35,853 nt of DNA from Pseudomonadota bacterium. Its GTDB lineage: Bacteria; Pseudomonadota; Gammaproteobacteria; Burkholderiales; Burkholderiaceae. Made by a program: the position numbers and the translations under genes. Below, one piece after another: positions 27,192-35,680 of the stretch. A model generated the notes under the pieces. It was not told the DNA's origin, ran no database searches, and worked only from the letters and a program-made list of their open reading frames with translations. Every line of letters starts with the position of its first letter. The stretch's first letter is position 1. The stretch is taken from NCBI GenBank assembly GCA_021778935.1, contig JAJYBQ010000005.1, positions 1 to 35,853 on the forward strand. The letters run 5' to 3'.

Positions 27192-29786
27192 ATGAAAAAC
27201 AAGAAACTTGGGGACCTACACGTCATGAATCGCCCGGGTACTGCCTTTTTGCTGGAAATCAATCCGAAGATTCCGAAACGGCTCGAGCGCATGGACGAGA
27301 TCGCACACGATCTCTGGTACAGCTGGGACAGCCCGGCGCGCCAGTTGTTTGCGCGGCTCGATTCGAAACTCTGGGACAGTGTCGGGCATAGCCCCAAGGT
27401 ACTGCTCAAGCGCATCGACGAGCGCCGACTGGTGGAGGCGGCAGAGGATCCCGGGTTTCTCAACAGCTACCAGCGCATGCTCTCGGCGTACGACGCCTAC
27501 ATGGCGGAGACCGGGCGCAGTCCGATCAGCGCAGTGCTGGGGGAAACCGATCTGGTGGCGTATTTCTGCGCCGAGTTCGGGTTTCACGAAAGTTTGCCGA
27601 TCTATTCCGGCGGTCTCGGCATCCTCGCAGGCGACCATTGCAAGGCGGCGAGCGATCTGCGCCTGCCGTTCGTGGGCGTTGGCCTGCTGTATCGCCAAGG
27701 ATATTTCCAGCAGAAGATCGACGCCGACGGCGGGCAGCAGGCGACCTACCAGGATTCGGACTTCGATGACCTGCCGGTGCGGCCGATCCTGGATTCGGCA
27801 GGAAACGACGTCTGCGTCGATGTCGAGCTTCCCGGTCGGACGATCAAGGTCCGCGTCTGGGAGGCAAAGGTCGGGCATGTCCGGCTGCTGCTGCTCGACT
27901 CCGACTTGCCGGCCAATTCGGAGCGGGACCGGGACATTACCCACCGCCTGTATGGCGGCGACCGGGAGACCCGCATCCAGCAGGAAATCGTTCTTGGTGT
28001 GGGGGGGGCGCGCGCGCTTTCCGCGCTCGGACTGCGTCCCACCGTGTGGCACATGAACGAGGGGCATGCGGCGTTCCTGGTGCTCGAACGGATCCGCGAG
28101 AACATGCAGCAGGGGCTGGATCTCGCCGGCTCGATCGAGGCCGTTGCGGCCAATACCGTCTTCACCACGCACACCCCGGTGGCGGCGGGACATGACCGTT
28201 TTCCGGAAGACCTGATGCGGACGTATTTCACCGCCTTTTGCCAGGGCTTGCGCCTCGACTGGGGGGCGTTCTTCGGCCTGGGTCAGTCGGGGGGCGGCCG
28301 CGATTTCGACATGACGACGCTGGCGGTTCGCGGGTCCCGGTTCCAGAACGGGGTGTCGCGGATCCATGGCGACGTGAGCGCGGCCATGCTGCGTGACCTC
28401 TGGCCGCAGGTCCCGGAAGAAGAGAATCCGGTGACGTACGTGACCAACGCGGTGCACGTTCCGACCTTTCTTTCGCCGGACTGGAGCAACGACTTCGACC
28501 GCTTCCTCGGCATCGACTGGCAGGAGCGCATCGGCGATCCGACGGTTTCCGCGCGGGTCGAGGAACTCCCCGACCATATCGTGTGGAGCCGCCACCAGTT
28601 CCTCAAGTCGCAGATGCTGCGGCTCGTCCGACACCGCGTCTCGACGCAGCATTTCCGCAACCGGGGCAGCGAGGCGCACCTCGACCGCATGCTGCGCTAC
28701 GCCGACCCGGAGAATCCCAATGTGCTCATCATCGGGTTCGGGCGTCGGTTCGCCACCTACAAGCGCGCTACGCTGCTCTTCGAAAACCTCGACTGGCTGC
28801 GCCAGATCATCAGTGACGAGGCGCGCCCGGTGCTCTTCGTCTTCGCTGGCAAGGCCCACCCGGCCGACCAGCCGGGCCAGGAACTCATCCGGCAGATCAC
28901 GCGGGTGTCGCGTACCGCGGAATTCGAGGGCCGCATCCTGATGATCGAAGGGTACGACCTGCGTCTTGCCCGCCGCCTGGTATCGGGCGTGGACGTCTGG
29001 CTGAACAACCCGATCTACCCCCTCGAAGCCTCCGGCACGTCCGGCATGAAGGCCGGGATCAACGGTGTGCTCAACCTGTCGGTACTGGACGGCTGGTGGG
29101 GCGAGGGGTACACCGGCGACAACGGCTGGGCGATCAAACCGGCGTCGGAAGCGCTCAACGAATTCGACCGCACGATCGAGGAATCGCGCACGCTCTACGA
29201 ACTGCTGCAGGACCAGGTACTGCCGACTTACTACAACCGTGGCGAGATGGGATATCCGCCGGACTGGATCCGGATGATGAAGCGCTCGATCGCGACGATC
29301 CTGCCGCGGTTCAACGCCAACCGGATGGTGGGCGACTACCTGGCGCAGTTCTACGGACCGGCGGCGCGCCAGGGGCGGCGGTTTTCGCGGGATGATTTCC
29401 GCGGCGCGCGGGACGTGGCGGTGTGGAAGAACAAGGTTCGTGCCGCGTGGCCGGGCGTGAAGTTGCGCCGCCTGGAAACCGGAACGCCCTCGCGCGCGCA
29501 GTACGGGGAACACCTGCGGATCGAAGTGGCGGTGAACCTGAACGGACTGGAGGCCAGCGACGTGCGGGTCGAACTGCGCCTGGACGATGTCACGCGCGAG
29601 GGTAGCGATGCCACCGTGGGCCGGTTCTTCGTCCATGCGGCGGGACTACCCGAATCCGGGGAGCACCGCTATGTGCTCGACTTCACGCCCGAGTATTGCG
29701 GGAAATTCGATTATCGGATCCGGCTATATCCGTACCACGATCTGCTGACACACCGGTTCGAGCCCGGAATGATGCTCTGGCTGTAG
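27192..29786 (+). CDS. glgP: Alpha-glucan (glycogen/maltodextrin) phosphorylase
   Basis: This GT35 enzyme releases glucose-1-phosphate from alpha-1,4-glucans. It has 864 residues and belongs to the branch with an N-terminal DUF3417-like region (KIPKRLERMDEIAHDLWYSW) found in many bacteria and archaea, different from the E. coli GlgP/MalP type. Visible motifs are ESLPIYSGGLGILAGDHCKAASDL-like residues, VWHMNEGHAAFLVLERI, NTVFTTHTPVAAGHDRF, IIGFGRRFATYKRATLL, FVFAGKAHPADQPG and the PLP-site block EASGTSGMKAGINGVLNL, with the cofactor Lys at about residue 620. A start at 27225 (MNRPGTAF), with GGGGAC nine bases upstream, is an equally good alternative. It would recycle glycogen made by the distant glgC/glgA locus. 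Confidence 0.95.
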   Translation: MKNKKLGDLHVMNRPGTAFLLEINPKIPKRLERMDEIAHDLWYSWDSPARQLFARLDSKLWDSVGHSPKVLLKRIDERRLVEAAEDPGFLNSYQRMLSAYDAYMAETGRSPISAVLGETDLVAYFCAEFGFHESLPIYSGGLGILAGDHCKAASDLRLPFVGVGLLYRQGYFQQKIDADGGQQATYQDSDFDDLPVRPILDSAGNDVCVDVELPGRTIKVRVWEAKVGHVRLLLLDSDLPANSERDRDITHRLYGGDRETRIQQEIVLGVGGARALSALGLRPTVWHMNEGHAAFLVLERIRENMQQGLDLAGSIEAVAANTVFTTHTPVAAGHDRFPEDLMRTYFTAFCQGLRLDWGAFFGLGQSGGGRDFDMTTLAVRGSRFQNGVSRIHGDVSAAMLRDLWPQVPEEENPVTYVTNAVHVPTFLSPDWSNDFDRFLGIDWQERIGDPTVSARVEELPDHIVWSRHQFLKSQMLRLVRHRVSTQHFRNRGSEAHLDRMLRYADPENPNVLIIGFGRRFATYKRATLLFENLDWLRQIISDEARPVLFVFAGKAHPADQPGQELIRQITRVSRTAEFEGRILMIEGYDLRLARRLVSGVDVWLNNPIYPLEASGTSGMKAGINGVLNLSVLDGWWGEGYTGDNGWAIKPASEALNEFDRTIEESRTLYELLQDQVLPTYYNRGEMGYPPDWIRMMKRSIATILPRFNANRMVGDYLAQFYGPAARQGRRFSRDDFRGARDVAVWKNKVRAAWPGVKLRRLETGTPSRAQYGEHLRIEVAVNLNGLEASDVRVELRLDDVTREGSDATVGRFFVHAAGLPESGEHRYVLDFTPEYCGKFDYRIRLYPYHDLLTHRFEPGMMLWL

Positions 29787-29791
29787 CGGCC

Positions 29792-29955
29792 AACGCACCG
29801 CGACGGCAAACCCCCTCTCCCGCCTGCGGGAGGGTTTGGGCGAACGCACCGGGACGACAAAAACCCCTCTCCCGCTTGCGGGAGATCTGGGGCGAACGCA
29901 CCGGGACGACAAACCCCCTCTCCCGCTTGCGGGAGAGGGCGGGGGTGAGGGTGCG
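29792..29955. repeat. Three tandem 51-52 bp palindromic repeats (REP-like)
   Basis: Three units start at 29792, 29843 and 29895. Each begins AACGCACCG, continues with GACG and an A-run, and then has a hairpin of the form CCCTCTCCCGC-TTG-GCGGGAGAGGG. Units 1 and 2 have decayed right arms, and unit 3 is complete and carries a GGGGGTGAGGG tail. The array fills almost all of the 196-bp convergent gap between glgP and the methyltransferase. The stems could stall or terminate transcription and protect both 3' ends. No coding capacity with family character is seen. Confidence 0.9.
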
Positions 29956-29982
29956 GAGCGGACGGAACCCGCCGCCGGGCGA

Positions 29983-30690
29983 TCAGAACCGGAACGCCGA
30001 CGGCTGCAGCGCGTTTCGCAGCGGCCTGGTTACCGTTTCGAACAGGGGCAGGGTTTCGTAGTTGCTATCGGTGACCCGCGTGACGATCTGCGCGCTCATC
30101 GCGGGTTCGCAGCCGACCACCGCCGCAATGCGGCCGCCTACCTTGAGCTGTTCCAGCAGGCTCTTCGGCAGCATCGGCAGCGATCCGGAGACGATGATGA
30201 CGTCATAGGGTGCGTGCGCCGCCCAGCCCCGCGCGCCGTCGCCGGTTTCCACATGGGTGTTGTGTACCCCGGCGCGTGCGAGATTGGCGGCACCGAACTC
30301 CGCCAGCCGCGGGTCGATCTCGATGGTCCAGACCGTCTGCGCCTTGTGGGCGGCAAGCGCCGCCATGTAGCCTGAGCCCGTGCCGATTTCCAGAACCTGC
30401 TCGTGCGGATGAATCCGCAGTTCCTGAAGCAGTTTGGCCTCGACCTTCGGCGCCAGCATTGCTTCCCCGGTGACCTCGCCGTCCAGGTTGAGCGGCAGCT
30501 CGAAGTCCGTGAACGCGAGCGTGCGCAGATGCGGCGGGACGAACTCCTCGCGCTTGACGACATAGAGCAGATCCAGCACCGACGGCTCCAGCACCTCCCA
30601 CGGGCGGATCTGCTGCTCGACCATGTTGAACCGGAATCGTTCGAAATCGGCTTGCGGAGGAACGGTCGATTCGGTAGCGGAGGTGGACAT
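29983..30690 (-). CDS. Protein-L-isoaspartate O-methyltransferase-like protein
   Basis: This is a class I SAM-dependent methyltransferase of 235 residues in the PCMT fold family. SAM motif I is VLEIGTGSGYMAALAA (about 99-114), followed by WTIEIDPRLAEFGAANL and the later YDVIIVSGSLPMLP and LKVGGRIAAVVG. The start, MSTSATEST, follows a weak ribosome site; the frame open to 30771 adds nothing family-like. Canonical PCMTs have an IGxGQTISQP motif before motif I that recognises isoaspartate. Here the equivalent stretch is LNLDGEVTGEAMLAPK, so true repair activity is uncertain. The arrangement FNMVEQQIRPWEVL at the N-terminus is common in beta-proteobacterial homologues. It is divergent from the GGDEF gene. 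Confidence 0.82.
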   Translation of the reverse strand: MSTSATESTVPPQADFERFRFNMVEQQIRPWEVLEPSVLDLLYVVKREEFVPPHLRTLAFTDFELPLNLDGEVTGEAMLAPKVEAKLLQELRIHPHEQVLEIGTGSGYMAALAAHKAQTVWTIEIDPRLAEFGAANLARAGVHNTHVETGDGARGWAAHAPYDVIIVSGSLPMLPKSLLEQLKVGGRIAAVVGCEPAMSAQIVTRVTDSNYETLPLFETVTRPLRNALQPSAFRF

Positions 30691-30922
30691 GGCGAGGTTC
30701 TCGGGCAGGTTGCGCGGAAATGCAGCGGTTGGAAATCGTGCAATGTTACCGGGGTGTGGCCGAAACCCCAACTACCCACGGCATCACCGGGTGCGGCCGC
30801 CGACGGGAAAGCCGGGAACTGAGGGCGAAACGCCCCGATTTGCCGCGATTCGGGATCCCCGCGTTTGCATACGATTGCTGAATTTTCCCGCCCGCCCTCC
30901 CCTGTTCCTTCTTATCGACATC
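30691..30922. promoter_or_regulatory. Divergent region between methyltransferase and GGDEF genes
   Basis: This 232-bp gap lies between the two divergent starts. A reading frame is open across it in the GGDEF direction, but the translation is arginine- and proline-rich and lacks family character, so I treat it as non-coding. No riboswitch, operator or clear promoter is apparent to me. Confidence 0.3.
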
Positions 30923-31987
30923 GTGATTTCCGCTCTGATCGAATCTCTCGCCGACGTCACGTCCCATCGGGACCGGGACGAAGTCGACTGCGCGATCGCC
31001 GCGATGTTGTTCTCCCATGTTCATCCGGCGCGCGTGTGCGTGTACCGGGTCCTGCGGGGCGAGGGGGACGAACCCGTGGAATCCCGGCGCGTGCAGTTGC
31101 GCGCGGTCGCCGACGCGGCGGGCGCGCGGACGGTCGGTTCCGCTGACGGAACCGGCGCGGATCGGCAGGGGCTTCCGACGATCGGTTCGCGGGTGCCGTG
31201 GGGCGAATGTGTGCAGCGCGCCGACGCCGTGCACTACGTTGCCGACGACATTCGCGAGCCCGGATCCGTGAACACGGTGCTCCCGATCATGGCGGATCAC
31301 GGTCTGATCGGTTTGCTGGAAATCGAACTTCACGTCGGCGGCGCGTTTCTGCGCCCCGCGGATATCCGCCTCGTCCAGGCGGTGTTGCGCATCCTGCGCA
31401 ACCATCTGAGCGTGCTGGACTATGGAGAGCGGGATACGCTCACCGGCTTGCTCAATCGCCGCACCTTCGAGACCCGGTTCGCGAAGCGACGGGTTTCCTG
31501 CCACCGGGCCGGAGACGACCACCGCGCCGGCGCGCGTACCAACTGGATCGGCATCGTCGATGTCGATCGCTTCAAGACGATCAACGATACCTTCGGCCAT
31601 CTCTTCGGCGACGAGGTGCTGCTGCTCATCGCCCGCCGGATGCAGGAGACCTTCCGCCATTCCGAGACCTTGTTCCGGTTCGGCGGCGAGGAGTTTCTCG
31701 TCATTCTCGACGACGCCGAGGAATCGGGCGCGATGACGGCGTTCGAACGGTTCCGCAAGGCGATCGAAGGGCATCGGTTTCCGCAGATCGGGCAGGTCAC
31801 GGTCAGCATCGGCATTACCCGCATCGATCCCTACGACATTCCCGCCTCGGCCGTCGATCGCGCCGATTCGGCGCTCTATTTCGCCAAGGAGCACGGCCGC
31901 AACCGCACGTTGGCCTACGAGGCGCTGGTGCGGGATGGCCTGCTTTCCCGGAAGGCCGTGCAGGCTGCCGAACTCGAACTGTTTTGA
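30923..31987 (+). CDS. GGDEF-domain diguanylate cyclase with GAF-like N-terminus
   Basis: The C-terminal half is a full GGDEF domain that makes cyclic di-GMP: DTLTGLLNRRTFETRF, WIGIVDVDRFKTINDTFGH (metal-binding Asp), GDEVLLLIARRM, and the active-site GGEEF at 254-258. The allosteric inhibitory site, normally RxxD six residues before it, reads RHSE (245-248), an Asp-to-Glu change. About 170 residues before the domain look like a degenerate GAF-like sensor (HVHPARVCVYRV, VLPIMADHGLIGLLEIEL). There is no membrane segment, so it is cytosolic. The GTG at 30923 gives 354 residues but has no good ribosome site, so the start is uncertain. It converges with hyfI with only 19 bp between. Confidence 0.88.
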   Translation: MISALIESLADVTSHRDRDEVDCAIAAMLFSHVHPARVCVYRVLRGEGDEPVESRRVQLRAVADAAGARTVGSADGTGADRQGLPTIGSRVPWGECVQRADAVHYVADDIREPGSVNTVLPIMADHGLIGLLEIELHVGGAFLRPADIRLVQAVLRILRNHLSVLDYGERDTLTGLLNRRTFETRFAKRRVSCHRAGDDHRAGARTNWIGIVDVDRFKTINDTFGHLFGDEVLLLIARRMQETFRHSETLFRFGGEEFLVILDDAEESGAMTAFERFRKAIEGHRFPQIGQVTVSIGITRIDPYDIPASAVDRADSALYFAKEHGRNRTLAYEALVRDGLLSRKAVQAAELELF

Positions 31988-32006
31988 ACGTTTCCCGGCG
32001 GGCGCC

Positions 32007-32600
32007 TCAACCGCCCGCTCCCGCGACGGCGGGAGCGGGTGCGCGCGATGAAACGGCGCCGGCGCCCCCGATTGCCGTCCGGATCGCCCGCAGCAGGTCC
32101 ACGGGCGTCGGCGGGCATCCGCCCACCTCGACATCCACCGGAATGACGTTCGCCACGCGTCCGCGGCAGGCATAGCTCTCGCCGAACACGCCGCCGTTGC
32201 AGCCGCATTCGCCCACCGCCACCACCCGCTTGGGCGCCGGAACGGCGTCGTAGGTCCGCCGCAGCGCGGCTTCCATATGTGCCGATACCGGTCCGGTCAC
32301 CAGCAGCAGATCGGCATGGCGCGGGCTGGCGACGAATTTGATTCCGATGCCTTCGAGGTTGTAGTAGGGGTTGTTGAGCGCCTGGATCTCGAGTTCACAG
32401 CCGTTGCACGAACCGGCGTCCACCTGCCGGATGGCGAGTGCGTGTCCCAGAAGGGCCAGGATTTCCGCCTGGATCGCGTGTGCCTCGTGCGTCGTGATGG
32501 CCGCGGCACCATCGGTTGGCCCGTTTTCGGCGGCGGCGGAGGGCGGCGCCTCGGAAATGGTGCCGACGCGGATGATCTGGCGAAGCAGGCGAAGCGGCAT
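32007..32600 (-). CDS. hyfI: Hydrogenase-4 small-subunit-like protein (NuoB family)
   Basis: This 197-residue iron-sulfur subunit is related to HyfI/HycG and NuoB. The four-cysteine proximal [4Fe-4S] ligand pattern is present: SCNGCELEI (Cys65, Cys68), GECGCNGG (Cys132/134) and GGCPPTP (Cys162). It would accept electrons next to the large subunit HyfG. The start is 27 bp after the hyfG stop and no strong ribosome site is visible. The last residues (about 188-196, PAPAVAGAG) are encoded by a perfect hairpin listed separately, a C-terminal extension without family similarity. It is last in the leftward hyfE-F-G-I operon. Confidence 0.9.
   Translation of the reverse strand: MPLRLLRQIIRVGTISEAPPSAAAENGPTDGAAAITTHEAHAIQAEILALLGHALAIRQVDAGSCNGCELEIQALNNPYYNLEGIGIKFVASPRHADLLLVTGPVSAHMEAALRRTYDAVPAPKRVVAVGECGCNGGVFGESYACRGRVANVIPVDVEVGGCPPTPVDLLRAIRTAIGGAGAVSSRAPAPAVAGAGG
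32014..32039. repeat. Perfect hairpin at the 3' end of hyfI
   Basis: CCCGCTCCCGC (32014-32024) and GCGGGAGCGGG (32029-32039) form an 11-bp stem with a GACG loop. The CTCCCGC/GCGGGAG core is shared with the palindromic repeats at 29792-29955. It lies inside the last codons of hyfI, where it could end leftward transcription of the hyf operon and rightward transcription of the GGDEF gene. Confidence 0.6.
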
Positions 32601-32627
32601 GATATGGGCGTCGAAATGGAGCCGGGG

Positions 32628-34205
32628 TCAGAGATCGTGCCCCGAGTAGCTCAGGTTGAAGGACTTGTTGATCAGGGGAAAGTCGGCAACGATGTTGCCC
32701 AGGATGGCATGCTCCAGCGCCGGCCAGTTCTGCCATGACGGGTCGTGGCCGTGCGCGCGCCGGATGCGTCCCTGTCCGTCGGACTCGATCGCGACGAACA
32801 CTTCGCCGCGCCATCCTTCGACGGCACCGGCCGCAAAGGCGTTCGGCGCGGCCGCGCCGACATGGGTCCGGATCGGTCCGTCGGGGACATCGCGGGCGAT
32901 GTCGCCGATGAGTCGCAGGGACTCGTAGATCTCGGCGAAGCGCACCGCCACGCGGGCCGCGACATCGCCGCCCGCCGACCGCGCCATGTGCACGCCGAGC
33001 CGATCATAGGGGGGAACCGGCAGCGCCACGCGCAGATCGGTTCCCAGGCCGCTCGCGCGTGCCGCCATGCCGGTGCAGTGCAGCCGCGCCGCCAATTCGC
33101 GGTCCATGCGGCCGGTGCCGACGAATCGATCCTGCAGGCCGGCATGCTCGTCGTAGATCGACTGCAGCTGGTGGACCTCGCCGTCCAGCACCGCGCAGTC
33201 TTCCCGCAGCTGCGCGAGCGTCGATGTGGGGAGGTCGCCGGCCACGCCGCCGGGAACGATCCAGTCCATGCCGAGGCGGTGCCCGAAAATCTCCCGGTTG
33301 CGACGCAGCCAGATTTCGCGCAGGCGGGAGAACTGGGCGAGGCCGAACGCGAACGCGGCATCGTTGCCCAGTGCGCCCAGGTCGCCGAGGTGATTGGCGA
33401 TGCGCTCGCGCTCCAGCGCCAACGCCCGCAGCCATTGCGCGCGCGTCGGCGCCTCGGTCGCACAGAGCGCTTCGGCAGCCATGCAATACGCCCAGCGGTA
33501 GGCTACGGTGCTGTCACCCGAGATGCGCGCCGCCAGGCGCGCGCCTGCCGCGACGTCCATGCCCTCGAAGCGCTTTTCGATTCCCTTGTGGGTGTAGCCC
33601 AGGCGTTCCTCCAGTCGCAGGATTTTTTCGCCGACGACCGAAAAACGGAAATGCCCCGGTTCGATGATGCCCGCGTGCACGGGGCCTACCGCGATCTCGT
33701 GCACGCCGTCGCCCTCGACGGCGACGAAGTCGTAGTGCTCGTCCTGCGCCGGAAAGCGTTCCGGGCCCCGGGCCTCGCGTCGCAGCGGGAAGTACGTTTC
33801 GGGCCAGGCCGCGTGGCGCAGCCAGGGGCGGGTGTCAGATGCCGATTCGGTCCGGATGCCGGTGAGATCGGCGATGGCGCGCTGCATGCGCGCGGCGGGC
33901 GGGAACTCGGCGGCGAGGTCCGGGTATTGCGGGCGTACCTCCTCGGCGTCTGCTTCGGTCGGATCGATCGGCAGGTCGAGCCAGAGGAACCCCTCGGCGG
34001 TCGCATAGACCGCGGTGACGGCGAAACGGCCATCGTGCGCGCGCCGGTCGGTTCCCCAGAGCGCGACCAGGCGCCCGTCACGGCGACGAACCAGGCCGGC
34101 GGCATCGCGCCATTGACGCGGGGTCACCACGGTGCGCCAGACCGGCAGCGCGCCGGCAAGGCGGGCGAAGCCGCAGGGCAGTTCGGGAAGCGGGGTGTCG
34201 ATCAT
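32628..34205 (-). CDS. hyfG: Hydrogenase-like large subunit (HyfG/NuoCD type) lacking Ni ligands
   Basis: This is a fused NuoC-NuoD-like subunit of 525 residues. About 150 N-terminal residues are NuoC-like (FLWLDLPIDPTEADAEEVRP). The rest is the large-subunit fold: IAVGPVHAGIIEPGHFRFSV, LEERLGYTHKGIEKRFEGM, RIANHLGDLGALGNDAAF and RLGMDWIVPGGV. Active group 4 hydrogenases carry RVCGIC here and DPCxxC at the C-terminus. In this protein the first site reads RISGDS (227-232) and the C-terminus FNLSYSGHDL (516-525), so all four nickel cysteines are replaced. It therefore resembles the energy-converting hydrogenase-related (Ehr) proteins and should not make hydrogen. The ATG overlaps the hyfF stop by ATGA. 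Confidence 0.9.
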   Translation of the reverse strand: MIDTPLPELPCGFARLAGALPVWRTVVTPRQWRDAAGLVRRRDGRLVALWGTDRRAHDGRFAVTAVYATAEGFLWLDLPIDPTEADAEEVRPQYPDLAAEFPPAARMQRAIADLTGIRTESASDTRPWLRHAAWPETYFPLRREARGPERFPAQDEHYDFVAVEGDGVHEIAVGPVHAGIIEPGHFRFSVVGEKILRLEERLGYTHKGIEKRFEGMDVAAGARLAARISGDSTVAYRWAYCMAAEALCATEAPTRAQWLRALALERERIANHLGDLGALGNDAAFAFGLAQFSRLREIWLRRNREIFGHRLGMDWIVPGGVAGDLPTSTLAQLREDCAVLDGEVHQLQSIYDEHAGLQDRFVGTGRMDRELAARLHCTGMAARASGLGTDLRVALPVPPYDRLGVHMARSAGGDVAARVAVRFAEIYESLRLIGDIARDVPDGPIRTHVGAAAPNAFAAGAVEGWRGEVFVAIESDGQGRIRRAHGHDPSWQNWPALEHAILGNIVADFPLINKSFNLSYSGHDL

Positions 34206-35680
34206 GAAGCCAGCAGCGTCACGGCCTGCCGGTACCAGTGATCCAGGAACGGCGGCACGAAAATGCCCAGCGTCAACACCAGGCCGAGATGCACGAACAC
34301 CGGTAGCAGGGCGGGAGGATGGGTGGCGGGTGCGAGATTGGATTCGCCGAAGACCATCCCTTGCACGCGGCCGAAGACCGCGGCAAAGGCGATCGCCAAC
34401 GCTGCGAGCAGGATCGGCGTGGTCCACGGTTGCTGGTGCATTGCACTCGTGAGGATCAGGAACTCGCTCGCGAACACGCCGAAGGGCGGCATGCCCAGAA
34501 TCGCCAGCGTGCCGAGGATGAGCCCCCAGCCCAGCGTCGGGCTGGCGTGCAGCAAGCCGCGGATGTCCTCCATCACCTGCGAGCCGGCCCGCTGCGTGGC
34601 GTGGCCCACGGTGAAGAAAATCGCCGACTTGGTGAGCGAATGCACCGTCATGTGCAGCAGCCCCGCAAAGCTCGCGATCGGCCCGCCCAGGCCGAAGGCG
34701 AAGGTCATCAGCCCCATGTGTTCGATCGACGAGTAGGCGTACATGCGCTTGACGTCACGCTGGCGCCACAGAAAGAACGCCGCGACCACCACGGAGATGA
34801 GCCCGAATCCGACCATCATCTTGCCGGGCATGCCGTTGTGGATGGCGCCGTCGGCAAGCACCTTGCAGCGCAGGATGGCGTAGAGCGCCACGTTGAGCAG
34901 CAGGCCCGAGAGCACCGCCGAGATCGGCGTCGGCCCCTCGGCATGGGCGTCGGGGAGCCAGTTGTGGATGGGCACCAGGCCCACCTTGGTGCCGTAGCCG
35001 ATCATCAGGAACACGAATGCCAGGCCGAGGATGGTGGGTTCGAGCGACTTTTTGACCGCGACCAGGTGGGTCCATAGCAGCGCGCTTTCGCCGCCGCCGA
35101 CGACGCGGTCGGCGGCGAGATAGAGCAGCATCGTGCCGAACAGCGCCTGGGCGATACCGACGCCGCAGAGAATGAAGTATTTCCATGCGGCTTCGAGGCT
35201 GGCGGGCGTCCGGTATACCGATACCAGCAGCACGGTGGTGAGGGTGGCCGCCTCCATCGCCACCCAGAGCACCCCCAGGTTGTTGGTGGTGAGGGCCATC
35301 AGCATCATCGCGCAGAAGAGCTGGTACATGCTGTGAAAGAGGCGCATCCGCGGCGCGGTCATTTTCCCGATATCGCGTTCATGACGCATGTACGGGCGCG
35401 AGAAGATCGCCGTCGTGAAGCCGACGAGCGCGGTGAGCGCCACGAGAAAGGCGTTGAGCGGGTCGATGAAGAATCGCTCGCCGAATCCCAGCACCGACGT
35501 GCCCAGCAGGACTTCGCCCGTGAGCCACAATGCGGCGGCGAAGGTGACCGCGCTGAAGCCGATGTTGATTTCGGGGCCGTCATCGCGGTGGCCCGTGAGG
35601 GCGAGCGTGATGCCGCCGGTGATCGGCACGGCGAGGGTGCAGAAGAGGGCGATCAGGGCGGGGTGGATGGCAACCGGCAC
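34202..35680 (-). CDS. hyfF: Hydrogenase-4/complex I-like proton-translocating membrane subunit HyfF
   Basis: This 492-residue polytopic protein of the NuoL/M/N and Mrp antiporter family has about 14 hydrophobic segments and would move ions across the inner membrane. The conserved half-channel region is YGTKVGLVPIHNWLPDAHAE, with GPTPISAVLSGLLLN after it and a second lysine-bearing segment HSLTKSAIFFTVGHATQ, as in proton-pumping subunits. The start is a GTG that shares one base with the hyfE stop (TAGTG), so translation is coupled. It overlaps hyfG by 4 bp. The lysine and glutamate pattern suggests an intact ion channel, whatever the partner large subunit does. Confidence 0.93.
   Translation of the reverse strand: MPVAIHPALIALFCTLAVPITGGITLALTGHRDDGPEINIGFSAVTFAAALWLTGEVLLGTSVLGFGERFFIDPLNAFLVALTALVGFTTAIFSRPYMRHERDIGKMTAPRMRLFHSMYQLFCAMMLMALTTNNLGVLWVAMEAATLTTVLLVSVYRTPASLEAAWKYFILCGVGIAQALFGTMLLYLAADRVVGGGESALLWTHLVAVKKSLEPTILGLAFVFLMIGYGTKVGLVPIHNWLPDAHAEGPTPISAVLSGLLLNVALYAILRCKVLADGAIHNGMPGKMMVGFGLISVVVAAFFLWRQRDVKRMYAYSSIEHMGLMTFAFGLGGPIASFAGLLHMTVHSLTKSAIFFTVGHATQRAGSQVMEDIRGLLHASPTLGWGLILGTLAILGMPPFGVFASEFLILTSAMHQQPWTTPILLAALAIAFAAVFGRVQGMVFGESNLAPATHPPALLPVFVHLGLVLTLGIFVPPFLDHWYRQAVTLLAS

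Noticed and set aside
27216..29636. Long open frame (about 800 codons) on the minus strand
   Set aside because: It lies fully antisense to glgP, whose protein has clear family motifs. The antisense translation is rich in Arg, His and Pro without any family pattern, as expected for high-GC codon bias.
29787..29982. CRISPR array
   Set aside because: The three repeats are adjacent without unique spacers and each contains its own palindrome; no cas gene is present.
32628..34205. Functional [NiFe] hydrogenase large subunit
   Set aside because: The overall fold fits, but all four nickel-ligand cysteines are replaced, so calling it a hydrogenase would be misleading.
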